From the NCBI GenBank assembly GCA_947502355.1, contig CANMZP010000020.1, positions 1 to 64,000 of the forward strand: DNA of 64,000 nucleotides, in the 5' to 3' direction. Below, piece after piece: positions 16,544 through 27,955 of the stretch; the stretch's first letter is position 1; every line of letters starts with the position of its first letter. The position numbers and the translations under genes were made by a program. The notes beneath the pieces are model-generated. The model made no database searches. It worked only from the letters and a program-made list of their open reading frames with translations, and was not told the origin of the DNA. Source of the stretch: an uncultured Thalassotalea sp. (GTDB taxonomy: Bacteria > Pseudomonadota > Gammaproteobacteria > Enterobacterales > Alteromonadaceae).

Positions 16544-19027
16544 TTAATTGGTAATTTTTATCCAGTTAAGGTTGATGGCACCGCCAACAAAGTCCAGACG
16601 TAAGGTTTGCTCACCGGCAAGTAAGTCCACCGTCGAGGTTTGGGTTTCCCAATTTTGCCAGCCGCCGGTATCGGCTACCGATTGACTATCAACAACCACA
16701 CCACCAACAGAGGTTTCAAACCCATCACTACCACCAGAGCTCGCTATACGATAAGTAATTTTGTAGGTACCATCGGCCGGGATGTTAACCGTATATTCCA
16801 AGAAATCGCCTGGATCAATCCAACCTACGTTTTGACCACCGCCTTCATCAGCCGTGTCTTCTAGGGCGACGTCGCCAGCATCAAGGTAGTTTTCCGCTTC
16901 TACTAAGATTTCAAATACAGGTTCAAACAACTTGAACCAGTTAAAATTGATTGCCCCACCAACAAAGTCGATGCGCATGGTGTGATCACCCGCCGCTAAG
17001 GTAAACTTGTCTGAAGAGATGGTTTCCCAGTTTTGCCAGCCGCCGGTATCAGGTACATCTTGGCCATCAACTAAGGTACCGGCAATAGACACTTCAAAGC
17101 CGTCACTGCCACCAGAGCTTGCGATACGGTAATCTAGGCTATATTCGCCATCTGATGCCGCAACAATGGTGTACTCAAGGAAATCGCCAGCATCAATCCA
17201 ACCGACGTTTTGACCGCCACCTTCATCAGCTGTATCTTCAAGGGCAACATCACCAGAGGCGATGAAATCTTCGGCTTCATAAAGGGTACTAGGTGCTTCA
17301 GGCGCCAAATCTGGTTGAATGGCCATAGGACCTTGGAAACAGTTCTCGTTTGACACACAATCAACCGATACGTTATCCAGTTGCAAATGAATGGCATCTT
17401 GGAATTCAATAACCAATAAGGCATTAATGTTGTTCGTATCTAGCGGTAATGGGTCGCCTTCACCAACACCTGGGATCCAAGTTAACCAATCTGGTGCTAA
17501 AAATGGGTTATTCACAAATTCACTTACCGGTACGCTGTATGTTACCCAGGTATCTAACTCAAGATCGGCTAGGTTCCAGGTAAGCATGCCTAAATAAGGC
17601 CAGCCAGTTTCCATCTTAATATCAATGGTTTCAGCCGCCGTTAGGGTGCTGTCAATAAACATATCAAAGGTAACAACGGCATCGCGGCCGATCAGCTCTA
17701 CACCTGGCGCGGTAATGGCGATATTGGCATCACCCGACTCATTCAGTACATCAAGAACCAAATCACGGTCATTATCTAGATTAATTGCTGTAATTTGCGG
17801 ATCGTTGTAACCCGCAATGGCTAATTCACCAATTTCATCCGTGTAGTGCCATTGTAATGGGGTAAGGTCTGATAATTTTTCATCCGACTTCTTGTCAAAG
17901 TAACCATCAGCGAATAGTTCTGTGCTTATTGGCCCAAGTGATTCAATACGATCAGAAGCTTCTTTACTGATGGATTTGTCGACATAAGATGCGCAATTAT
18001 CGACATCAGGTGCAACCGTCAGATCACAGGCATACACATTAACGTAATCAATCGCTATTTGACCGACAGGTGCATCACCTTCGCCGGTTAAGTTAAACAT
18101 AATTTGTAAGTTTTGATTAAACGGCCCGTCATTATCGATAGTCAACGATTCACCGCTATCTGTGTACGCCCAAGTATTTAGGGTGTTCACCGTTAGACTG
18201 TGAATACCATCAATGTACCAGCGAATTTCTTCTTCGTTCCATTCAACCGCATAGGTATGGTAATCCGCAGAAGCACCCGCTTTTGATACATCGTTAAATT
18301 TAACCGCGTTAATAATATCTAGCCCGTAATGAGCACCGGCAATAATGTCTTTGCCACGGTTTTCAAGAAGGGTAAGGGCGTTATAGCCGGCGTACATATC
18401 AGCCATTGGCATTAAGGCAAATACGGAAGTTAAATCACCCCCTTCAGGGATCATAATTCTTGCTTCTACTCGACCAGAACGGATGCCTTCAACAGAAGCT
18501 AGTGTGGAAGGGTTACCAGCGATAGCATCGATGATGATACTGCCATCGGCCAAGCTGGCATTATCTGCAGTCCATCTATCATAATCGATATCTTCGCCAT
18601 CAAATTCGTCAGCCCAAACCAGATTCCAGCCATATTCACCGATATGTTCAAAATCGTTTTCAACGTCAAAATTAAGTTTGGCCCAATCGGTTTGGCCGCT
18701 AGATTCTTGCGTAGCAATGTAGGTAACGGTTTCTACGCCATAGAAATCTGGGTTCGGTGTATACATAAAGGAACCGTCAGCGTTAAATTCTAGCGTTCCG
18801 TTTTGTACGTTTTCACCATCTTGTAAAGCAAAAGTAAGTCCTTCACCCTGATCATTTTCACCCACATTGCCGGTAATTGGATCACCATCTTCAACACCTT
18901 CAAAAGTGTCACCAACGGCAAACAAATCACGGACTACGTTCTTGTCTGCATCGCCATCGCTACCACATCCTGTCATGGTGGTGGCAATGCTTATGGACAA
19001 TGCGAGAAGTAGTTTATTTCTTTTCAT
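16544..19027 (-). CDS. GH16-like lipoprotein with degenerate active site and tandem CBM6, 827 aa
   Basis: A lipoprotein signal (TMTGC, about residues 17-21) is followed by a cadherin/tandem-95-like domain (about 32-125), a GH16-fold domain (about 130-345), a beta-rich region of unclear family (about 350-575) and two CBM6 domains (about 580-703 and 707-827). Where GH16 enzymes have ExDxxE this protein has Ala217, Thr219 and Glu222 (NALTLLENRG), so the nucleophile and the assisting Asp are missing. The surrounding GH16 features (LVWADEFDG, YHTYAVEWNEEEIRWYIDG, IAIDYVNVYACD) are intact. A glucan-binding, surface-displayed protein feeding the receptor encoded next is the likely role. ATG 19027 has GGGG upstream. 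Confidence 0.87.
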   Translation of the reverse strand: MKRNKLLLALSISIATTMTGCGSDGDADKNVVRDLFAVGDTFEGVEDGDPITGNVGENDQGEGLTFALQDGENVQNGTLEFNADGSFMYTPNPDFYGVETVTYIATQESSGQTDWAKLNFDVENDFEHIGEYGWNLVWADEFDGEDIDYDRWTADNASLADGSIIIDAIAGNPSTLASVEGIRSGRVEARIMIPEGGDLTSVFALMPMADMYAGYNALTLLENRGKDIIAGAHYGLDIINAVKFNDVSKAGASADYHTYAVEWNEEEIRWYIDGIHSLTVNTLNTWAYTDSGESLTIDNDGPFNQNLQIMFNLTGEGDAPVGQIAIDYVNVYACDLTVAPDVDNCASYVDKSISKEASDRIESLGPISTELFADGYFDKKSDEKLSDLTPLQWHYTDEIGELAIAGYNDPQITAINLDNDRDLVLDVLNESGDANIAITAPGVELIGRDAVVTFDMFIDSTLTAAETIDIKMETGWPYLGMLTWNLADLELDTWVTYSVPVSEFVNNPFLAPDWLTWIPGVGEGDPLPLDTNNINALLVIEFQDAIHLQLDNVSVDCVSNENCFQGPMAIQPDLAPEAPSTLYEAEDFIASGDVALEDTADEGGGQNVGWIDAGDFLEYTIVAASDGEYSLDYRIASSGGSDGFEVSIAGTLVDGQDVPDTGGWQNWETISSDKFTLAAGDHTMRIDFVGGAINFNWFKLFEPVFEILVEAENYLDAGDVALEDTADEGGGQNVGWIDPGDFLEYTVNIPADGTYKITYRIASSGGSDGFETSVGGVVVDSQSVADTGGWQNWETQTSTVDLLAGEQTLRLDFVGGAINLNWIKITN

Positions 19028-19201
19028 TGTAAACCCCATTTATGATTACTTATTATTTTTGAAATTCGTTTTGTATTTAATGCTTGTTGTACTATTGAGA
19101 TAAAACGACTGATATTTATCTAGTTAAATTGAAAATGTAACCGATGATTACCTTCGTTAAGTTTTCATGTCTACATCATTTAAAAAGATGCAATGGTTTG
19201 T

Positions 19202-19255
19202 CGTCCTGATGACGCAGTCGAACAGAAAAAATTTAAAAAAATAGAGTTCGACTAA
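19202..19255 (-). promoter_or_regulatory. shared glucan-locus upstream element, copy 3 (GH16-CBM6 / TonB unit)
   Basis: CGTCC (19202-19206), 11 bases, TCGAAC (19218-19223), 22 bases, GTTCGACTAA (19246-19255), about 175 bp upstream of the start. Elsewhere in the 547-bp gap 19028-19574 there is a tandem repeat of GGGTTACTGGT (19417-19438) and the terminator of the next gene; no gene is visible. Confidence 0.72.
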
Positions 19256-19513
19256 ACAGTTTTTATGAAAACTCCTGTAACAATCTGGTTTACAGCTCGG
19301 TTACCAATAATTACCAACAACAAGCAAAGCGTTACTTTTGTCACTAAAATGCAACCAAACAATATCAGGTTAAAGGTTATGGTCTTTGATTAGGGATAAT
19401 AATATTTACAGTCGATGGGTTACTGGTGGGTTACTGGTGGGTTTTTAAGCAAAGAGTATGCTCAAATAAAATACGGCTACGTTTAAAAAGTAGCATTTAA
19501 AAAACAGTGATAA

Positions 19514-19540
19514 AAAACGCTCCTAATTAAGGAGCGTTTT
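19514..19540 (-). terminator. terminator after the intact GH16 gene
   Basis: An 11-bp stem AAAACGCTCCT / AGGAGCGTTTT with a 5-base loop (AATTA) and flanking A and T runs, 34 bases after the stop. Confidence 0.9.
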
Positions 19541-19574
19541 AAAAAATTAGGCATGGAATTTAAGTAACAATAGG

Positions 19575-20438
19575 TTAGTTTCTATATTCGTGTTTTACCC
19601 AATCCACTTCCATTACCCATTCACCTTCCATTGGTGAGTCGGTAATTTTTGCATAGTTTAAAATCGCAAACATAGGTTCCGGGTAATTATCACCCAGATC
19701 TTTATTGCGATATACTTCCTTACCATCCACCCGGTAAACCAAATCGCTACCAGCCCATTCAACAGAATATTCATGGTATTCATTTAGGTTCATTGCCACA
19801 CTAGTCCGGTTGCTCCACCAATCACCTTTGTCACAGTTGCCTAAGTTCTTGATGGCACCAGTGGTAAAATGATCCGGATCATGATCACCATGGTGTTCGA
19901 AGATATCAATTTCGCCAGAGCCAGTCATTGGCCAACAAACATTTTCATCGGCTTCTTGCACTGGTGACTCATTATTTTGTGCGCCTAAGATCCACCAAGC
20001 GGGGAACTGACTCTTTTGACCATTGTTACCGGTCTTTAGCCGTGCCGTCCACTTGCCTTTGATAAATTCTTTACGGTTTTTAGAGGCAATTCTACCGGCA
20101 ACATACTGAGTATCCGGGTGTTGTTTGCCGAATTTATCTAAGTTGTCACAATTGATTTTTTCACCAATGTTTACCACTTTTATTTTCAACGAACCATCAC
20201 TCACTTCGCGTGTACCATACTGACCATCCGGCACATAACAATGGGTTTCGTTATTTACCCAAATACGTTGATCTTGCCAGTTATCAGTATTAAAGGTGTC
20301 AAAATCATCAAAAAAATCAACTTGCCAGCCAGTCTGGCTGGCTTCAATAACACTTTGCTCGCTGGTGTCGCTGCCGTTCGTGCAAGCTGCCAGCATAAGC
20401 GCGGAAGCGATAGGTAGCAAAGGGAACACATACTTCAT
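19575..20438 (-). CDS. GH16 endo-beta-glucanase (laminarinase type) lipoprotein, 287 aa
   Basis: A lipoprotein signal with a good lipobox (LAAC, Cys19) leads into a single GH16 jelly roll. The catalytic motif is complete: Glu176, Asp178 and Glu181 in GSGEIDIFEHHG. Other GH16 features are VDFFDDFDTFNTDNW near the start, GRIASKNRKEFIKGKW, YHEYSVEWAGSDLVYRVDG and VMEVDWVKHEYRN at the end. Likely role: first endo-cleavage of beta-1,3-glucan at the outer membrane. I chose ATG 20438, with AGGAG 7 bases upstream, over an upstream in-frame start that would bury the signal peptide. It is its own unit with the shared element in its promoter. Confidence 0.92.
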   Translation of the reverse strand: MKYVFPLLPIASALMLAACTNGSDTSEQSVIEASQTGWQVDFFDDFDTFNTDNWQDQRIWVNNETHCYVPDGQYGTREVSDGSLKIKVVNIGEKINCDNLDKFGKQHPDTQYVAGRIASKNRKEFIKGKWTARLKTGNNGQKSQFPAWWILGAQNNESPVQEADENVCWPMTGSGEIDIFEHHGDHDPDHFTTGAIKNLGNCDKGDWWSNRTSVAMNLNEYHEYSVEWAGSDLVYRVDGKEVYRNKDLGDNYPEPMFAILNYAKITDSPMEGEWVMEVDWVKHEYRN

Positions 20439-20489
20439 AAAGAACTCCTGAATAAACTCATTTTGTTGTAATGGCAAACAGCTTAACAA

Positions 20490-20560
20490 AGTATAATTTG
20501 GTGCGCGTCCTTATCGTGTAGTCGAACTTATTATTTAGAATAATGTAAGGGTTTGGCTAA
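20490..20560 (-). promoter_or_regulatory. promoter and shared glucan-locus element, copy 4 (GH16)
   Basis: CGTCC (20506-20510), 11 bases, TCGAAC (20522-20527), 23 bases, GTTTGGCTAA (20551-20560). Read in the gene direction the GGACG end stops 10 bases before a TATACT -10 box (complement of 20490-20495), and no good -35 hexamer is present. The element overlaps the -35 position, as expected for an activator-dependent promoter. It lies 68 bp upstream of the start codon. Confidence 0.72.
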
Positions 20561-20600
20561 TGCCATTGAGAAGAACTTTGCTTAAAAAAATAGTTTAGGG

Positions 20601-20671
20601 GCTGCAGTGCTGTAGTGCTGTAGTGCTGTAGTGCTGTAGTGCTGTAGTGCTGTAGTGCTGTAGTGCTGTAG
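20601..20671. repeat. octamer tandem repeat TGCTGTAG x 8
   Basis: Eight perfect head-to-tail copies of TGCTGTAG occupy 20608-20671, preceded by a degenerate GCTGCAG. It lies between the GH16 promoter and the atp operon terminator, in a 368-bp gap (20439-20806) with no gene. The opening GGGGCTGCA is the same as that of the heptamer array at 50.2 kb. Confidence 0.95.
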
Positions 20672-20764
20672 CTAAGAGAATAAAACCAAGGAATAAATTA
20701 TCAAGGCTTTTTCCTTACCGCATTAAAGCATTAGCGCCTTTAGTTTTTACTGGAAGCAAAAACA

Positions 20765-20790
20765 AAAAAGGCGCCAAACGGCGCCTTTTT
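20765..20790 (-). terminator. terminator of the ATP synthase operon
   Basis: An 11-bp GC-rich stem AAAAAGGCGCC / GGCGCCTTTTT with a 4-base loop (AAAC), 16 bases after the atpC stop. Confidence 0.93.
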
Positions 20791-20806
20791 ACAAGTAAGT
20801 AAGTGA

Positions 20807-21232
20807 TTACTTTTTAAACTTGTTCGCTTCTTGGATAACACGTAATTGCGCTACCGCTCTGGCAAGCTCTGCCGCAACTTCTGCAAAGTTAACATCCGCA
20901 CCTGGGTTGCTAATTTGCTCTTCTGCACGTCGCTTAGCATCTAAAGCAGCTTGTTCATCTAACTCAGCACCACGAGTAGCCACATCGGCTAATACAGTTA
21001 CAGAGTTAGGCTGAACTTCCAACATACCGCCAGAAAGGTAAATTACCTCTTCTTCGCCATGTTGTTTAACAATACGCGCCATACCAGGTTTTAACGCAGT
21101 TAATAAAGGTGCGTGTCCAGGCATAATGCCTAGTTCACCTTCACTACCTGTAATTTGTAATGATTCGATGCGACCAGAGAATAAACTCTCTTCAGCACTT
21201 ACTACATCCAAATGTGTGGTCATGGCAGCCAT
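20807..21232 (-). CDS. atpC: ATP synthase F1 subunit epsilon, 141 aa
   Basis: Central-stalk subunit that inhibits ATP hydrolysis. The N-terminal beta sandwich carries [17 protein letters not shown] and [19 protein letters not shown]; the C-terminal helical hairpin ends in [18 protein letters not shown]. The start ATG 21232 has GGAG 6 bases upstream. It is the last gene of the atp operon, 28 bases after atpD. Confidence 0.97.
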   Translation of the reverse strand: MAAMTTHLDVVSAEESLFSGRIESLQITGSEGELGIMPGHAPLLTALKPGMARIVKQHGEEEVIYLSGGMLEVQPNSVTVLADVATRGAELDEQAALDAKRRAEEQISNPGADVNFAEVAAELARAVAQLRVIQEANKFKK

Positions 21233-21260
21233 ATTCGTCTCCTGAGCCTAAAAGGCCAAA

Positions 21261-22661
<1,401 letters not shown>

Positions 22662-22729
22662 CTATTAATTAATCTCTGCCTAAATGGACTTAGGTACTTA
22701 GGTTCTGTTTGGAACCTAGAACCTGTGCC

Positions 22730-23590
22730 CTATACCGCAGCTGCACCTGCAACGATCTCACCCAATTCTTGGGTGATACTTGCTTGACGAGCTTTGTTGT
22801 ATACCAATTGTAAATCATCAATTAAGTTACCGGCGTTTTCGGTTGCAGATTTCATTGCTACCATACGCGCGGCTTGTTCACTGGCTAGGTTTTCAACCAC
22901 GCCTTGATATACTTGAGATTCAACGTAACGAACTAATAATGTATCAAGCAATGCTTGTGCATCTGGTTCGTAGATGTAATCCCAACGATGGGTAATAGCG
23001 TCATCTTCTGACTTAGGCAAAGGTAACAATTGATCAATTGTTGGCTCTTGCGCCATGGTATTTACAAACTTGTTGTAAACCACAAACAATTTATCGATTT
23101 CACCGCTGTCGTAGGCATCTAACATCACTTTAACTGAACCAATTAGGTCCGTTAAAGATGGTGTGTCGCCTAAACCGGATTTTTGCGCAACAATATTTGC
23201 ACCCAAGTTGTTAAAAAACGCAGCAGCTTTTGAACCTACTACTGCGAAATCAACTTCAGCACCTTGTTCTTGCCATTTGGCAGAATCTTTTAATACAGAT
23301 TTGAACAAGTTAATATTTAAGCCGCCACAAAGACCACGGTCGGTAGAAATTACGATATAGCCTACACGGTTAACCTTGCGCTCTTCCAAATAAGGATGGC
23401 GATATTCAAGCTTACCACATGCAATGTGACCAATTACGTTTCTAATATTTTCAGCGTATGGACGTGATGAAGCCATAGTATCCTGCGTTCTACGCATTTT
23501 ACTTGCTGCAACCATTTCCATTGCGCTAGTGATTTTCTGTGTGTTTTTTACACTTCCAATCTTAGTTTTTATTTCTTTACCACCGGCCAT
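22730..23590 (-). CDS. atpG: ATP synthase F1 subunit gamma, 286 aa
   Basis: Rotor shaft of F1. The N-terminal helix ([32 protein letters not shown]) and the C-terminal helix ([44 protein letters not shown]) are fully conserved, with the globular [11 protein letters not shown] region between. Standard length and position between atpA and atpD. Confidence 0.98.
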   Translation of the reverse strand: MAGGKEIKTKIGSVKNTQKITSAMEMVAASKMRRTQDTMASSRPYAENIRNVIGHIACGKLEYRHPYLEERKVNRVGYIVISTDRGLCGGLNINLFKSVLKDSAKWQEQGAEVDFAVVGSKAAAFFNNLGANIVAQKSGLGDTPSLTDLIGSVKVMLDAYDSGEIDKLFVVYNKFVNTMAQEPTIDQLLPLPKSEDDAITHRWDYIYEPDAQALLDTLLVRYVESQVYQGVVENLASEQAARMVAMKSATENAGNLIDDLQLVYNKARQASITQELGEIVAGAAAV

Positions 23591-23614
23591 GACTATTCAC
23601 TCCGAAACTATTAA

Positions 23615-25156
23615 TTACCAGGTTTGCGTTGCTTTGAACGTTTCTAACAACGTGTTTAAACCCGCTTCGATATCTTTATCGTAGTTACCAGTTTCGTTAA
23701 TGGTAGCCATAAGCTCAGCATGCTCATTGATTGCATAAGTTAACAACGCTGCTTCAAAATCAGTGATTTTGTTCAGTTCGATGTCAGCTAAGAAACCTTT
23801 TTCAGCTGCAAATAATGAAACTGCTGTCTCAGCCACAGAAAGAGGGCTGTACTGCTTTTGCTTCATTAATTCAGTTACGCGCTCACCGTGCTGTAACTGT
23901 GCACGTGTTGCGTCATCAAGATCTGATGCGAACTGTGCGAACGCCGCTAATTCTGCGTATTGAGCTAATGCTAAACGGATACCACCACCAAGCTTCTTGA
24001 TGATCTTAGTTTGTGCCGCACCACCAACACGAGATACCGAGATACCTGCGTTTACAGCAGGACGGATACCAGCGTTGAATAAGCTAGACTCTAAGAAAAT
24101 CTGACCATCAGTGATAGAGATTACGTTAGTTGGAACGAATGCAGATACGTCACCAGCTTGAGTTTCAATGATAGGTAAGGCTGTTAATGAACCCGTTTTA
24201 CCTTTCACTTCACCGTTAGTGAACTTTTCTACGTACTCTTCGTTTACACGAGCTGCACGCTCTAGTAGACGTGAGTGAAGGTAGAAAACGTCACCTGGGT
24301 AAGCTTCACGTCCTGGTGGACGACGTAATAGCAATGAGATTTGACGGTAAGCAACAGCTTGCTTAGATAAATCATCATATACGATTAGTGCATCTTCACC
24401 GCGGTCACGGAAGTATTCACCCATTGAACAACCTGAGTAAGGTGCTAGATATTGTAGTGCGGCAGCTTCAGAAGCTGATGCCACAACAACGATAGTATTT
24501 GATAACGCGCCGTGCTCTTCTAGAGAACGTACAACGTTAGCAACAGTTGACGCTTTTTGGCCAATTGCTACGTAAATACTTTTAATACCTGTGTTCTTTT
24601 GGTTAATAATTGCATCTAGTGCGATCGCAGATTTACCAATTTGACGGTCACCGATGATAAGCTCACGCTGACCACGACCGATTGGGATCATTGAGTCAAT
24701 TGACTTAATACCAGTTTGTACTGGTTGGTCAACTGATTTACGATCGATAACACCTGGTGCTACTACTTCTACTGGAGAGAAACCATCGTTGTCGATAGGT
24801 CCTTTTCCATCAATAGGCTCACCTAGAGTGTTTACTACGCGACCTAATAGGCCACGACCTACTGGTACTTCCAAAATACGGCCAGTACCTTTAACTTTTA
24901 CGCCTTCAGCAAGGTCCGCGTAAGGACCCATTACTACCGCACCTACCGAATCACGGTCAAGGTTTAAGGCGATAGCAAAACGGCTGCCAGGAAGTTCGAT
25001 CATCTCACCTTGCATTACATCAGCAAGGCCATGGATGCGAATAATACCATCTGTTACAGAAACGATAGTACCTTCGTTACGAGCTTCACTAACAACGTCG
25101 AATTGATCGATACGATTTTTGATCAACTCGGCGATTTCAGTGGAATTCAGTTGCAT
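23615..25156 (-). CDS. atpA: ATP synthase F1 subunit alpha, 513 aa
   Basis: Non-catalytic nucleotide-binding subunit. Walker A is [13 protein letters not shown], with the arginine-finger region [14 protein letters not shown] and the C-terminal helical domain ending in FKATQTW. The length equals that of the E. coli subunit. It is 14 bases after atpH. Confidence 0.98.
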   Translation of the reverse strand: MQLNSTEIAELIKNRIDQFDVVSEARNEGTIVSVTDGIIRIHGLADVMQGEMIELPGSRFAIALNLDRDSVGAVVMGPYADLAEGVKVKGTGRILEVPVGRGLLGRVVNTLGEPIDGKGPIDNDGFSPVEVVAPGVIDRKSVDQPVQTGIKSIDSMIPIGRGQRELIIGDRQIGKSAIALDAIINQKNTGIKSIYVAIGQKASTVANVVRSLEEHGALSNTIVVVASASEAAALQYLAPYSGCSMGEYFRDRGEDALIVYDDLSKQAVAYRQISLLLRRPPGREAYPGDVFYLHSRLLERAARVNEEYVEKFTNGEVKGKTGSLTALPIIETQAGDVSAFVPTNVISITDGQIFLESSLFNAGIRPAVNAGISVSRVGGAAQTKIIKKLGGGIRLALAQYAELAAFAQFASDLDDATRAQLQHGERVTELMKQKQYSPLSVAETAVSLFAAEKGFLADIELNKITDFEAALLTYAINEHAELMATINETGNYDKDIEAGLNTLLETFKATQTW

Positions 25157-25170
25157 GCTCTGTTCCCCAA

Positions 25171-25704
25171 TTAGGATTGCATTGAAGTTGCTAAACGGTC
25201 CAGTTTACCACGAACGGACCCGTCAATTACCATGTCACCAGCCTTGATTACAAGACCCGAAACCACGGTAGCATCTACTGTGCAATTAAGCTTAACTTTA
25301 CGAGCCAAACGCTTTTCAAGCGCGGCGCTCAATGTAGTAACTTGTTCTGCTGTTAGTTCAACAGCAGACGCTACATCTACAGATACTTCTTGCTCAAATT
25401 CTGCTTTTAATTCAACAAATTGAGCAACTACCTGTGGTAGCACCAACAAGCGTCCGTTTTCAGCCATTACTTTAATAAAGTTTTGACCTTTGTCGTTCAG
25501 CTGTTCGCCACAAACTTTAAGGAATAAGTCTTTCGCTTGTTCCGTACCCATACCACCTGATAAGTAGGTAGCAATGGTTTCGTTTTGACTCACTTCAGAA
25601 GCAAACACTAGCATTTCTAACCAAGTGTCGACTTCTTTTGCTTCTACGGCATACTCGAACGCTGCTTTAGCATAAGGACGAGCAACGGTTGTCAATTCAG
25701 ACAT
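25171..25704 (-). CDS. atpH: ATP synthase F1 subunit delta, 177 aa
   Basis: Peripheral-stalk subunit joining F1 to the b subunits. The N-terminal helical domain ([19 protein letters not shown]) and the C-terminal [22 protein letters not shown] signature are present. Normal length; 12 bases from atpF. Confidence 0.97.
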   Translation of the reverse strand: MSELTTVARPYAKAAFEYAVEAKEVDTWLEMLVFASEVSQNETIATYLSGGMGTEQAKDLFLKVCGEQLNDKGQNFIKVMAENGRLLVLPQVVAQFVELKAEFEQEVSVDVASAVELTAEQVTTLSAALEKRLARKVKLNCTVDATVVSGLVIKAGDMVIDGSVRGKLDRLATSMQS

Positions 25705-25716
25705 AGCTCAATCCTC

Positions 25717-26187
25717 TTAAAGTTCAGCGACTAGTTTATCTAAGATGTCGCTGTGCGCAGCGTCATCAATAGAGCGTTCAAGAATTTTCTCAGCACCACT
25801 TACGGCTAAAGCAGCTACTTGTTGACGTAGCTCTTCACGTGCGCGGTTACGCTCTGATTCAATTTCTGCATGACCTGAGGCAATGATTTTATCACGCTCA
25901 GTTTGTGCCTTTTCAGCAGCTTCTTCGATGATTTGATTTTCGCGTTTTTTCGCGCCATCAATAATCTCAGCTGCCTGTGCTTTTGCTTCTTTCAATTTGG
26001 CTGCAATGTTCTCTTGAGCTAACTCAAGATCTTTTGCAGCACGGTCAGAAGCAGCTAGGCCGTCAGCAATTTTCTTTTGACGTTCTTCGATAGCAGCCGT
26101 AATTGGCGGCCATACGAACTTCATACAAAAGATAACAAATACGATAAATGCTATAGATTCACCGATTAAGGTAGCATTAATATTCAT
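25717..26187 (-). CDS. atpF: ATP synthase Fo subunit b, 156 aa
   Basis: Peripheral stalk. One N-terminal membrane helix (about 5-27, [22 protein letters not shown]) is followed by a long charged coiled coil. The length is the same as in E. coli. Located between atpE and atpH. Confidence 0.97.
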   Translation of the reverse strand: MNINATLIGESIAFIVFVIFCMKFVWPPITAAIEERQKKIADGLAASDRAAKDLELAQENIAAKLKEAKAQAAEIIDGAKKRENQIIEEAAEKAQTERDKIIASGHAEIESERNRAREELRQQVAALAVSGAEKILERSIDDAAHSDILDKLVAEL

Positions 26188-26235
26188 ATTCGTAGCTCCT
26201 AATATCTAATTAATTCGCAAGGGTTAAGGGTTGTC

Positions 26236-26469
<234 letters not shown>

Positions 26470-26523
26470 TTATTTTTAGTTAGTTAAAGTTGTTAAAAAA
26501 AAGTATTTAATAAAAAATTAAAT

Positions 26524-27357
<834 letters not shown>

Positions 27358-27361
27358 CTAA

Positions 27362-27757
27362 TTATTGTTGATTAAAGTAAATTTTATTAACAACAGCAGT
27401 CAACCAAGGCGCTACCATTGTTAAGGAAAAAGTTATGAAAAATGCGGCTGGAATAATGTCCAGATATTTAAAACTCAACGCAAATAAGATTGCCGTGAGC
27501 AGCATTTTTATTTTTACACCTTTATTAAACGACTCTACGACTCGTTTTGATTCTCTTGCACCGGCATATTGAAATGCTTTCACAGAAAAGACGATGTTTG
27601 GGAGCAAAACAACGATACCTGCCGACAAAGCAGACACTACCGCATTTTGACCTTCCACTATATAGCCTGTAACACAACAGCAGACTATGATAATCAGTTG
27701 TGTCAATATATATCTCAAGGCATACGCTCTACCGGATTGCGTTAATTTATTTACCAC
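27362..27757 (-). CDS. atpI: ATP synthase protein I, 131 aa
   Basis: Small membrane protein with four hydrophobic segments, first gene of the atp operon, thought to help c-ring assembly or ion supply. The sequence is weakly conserved, as is normal for AtpI; its position before atpB is the main support. Confidence 0.92.
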   Translation of the reverse strand: MVNKLTQSGRAYALRYILTQLIIIVCCCVTGYIVEGQNAVVSALSAGIVVLLPNIVFSVKAFQYAGARESKRVVESFNKGVKIKMLLTAILFALSFKYLDIIPAAFFITFSLTMVAPWLTAVVNKIYFNQQ

Positions 27758-27855
27758 CGGAAAAGCCCTTTATAATCTTATTCAAACCTTGCTGTTTTTT
27801 GATTTTTTGTACAATCTTTCGTAATTGTAAAAAAATGTTTTCAAAAACTTCGGCA

Positions 27856-27883
27856 AGTATACTGATTTATCCACCTAATGCAA
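27856..27883 (-). promoter_or_regulatory. sigma-70 promoter of the atp operon with a DnaA-box-like spacer
   Basis: On the minus strand TTGCAT (complement of 27878-27883), a 16-base spacer and TATACT (complement of 27856-27861). The spacer holds GGTGGATAA, one mismatch from the DnaA box TGTGGATAA. It lies about 100 bp before atpI and after the parB stop. Confidence 0.65.
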
Positions 27884-27955
27884 CTTTATAGCATAGAATA
27901 CGGGGGAAAGTGCAACTGTATTGTAACTAAATAATGTAAAGGTTTTGTGACTATT

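Noticed and set aside
16544-19027. The degenerate GH16 gene considered as a pseudogene
   Set aside because: The frame is 827 codons without a stop, other GH16 blocks, lipobox and CBM6 domains are conserved, and it has the shared upstream element.
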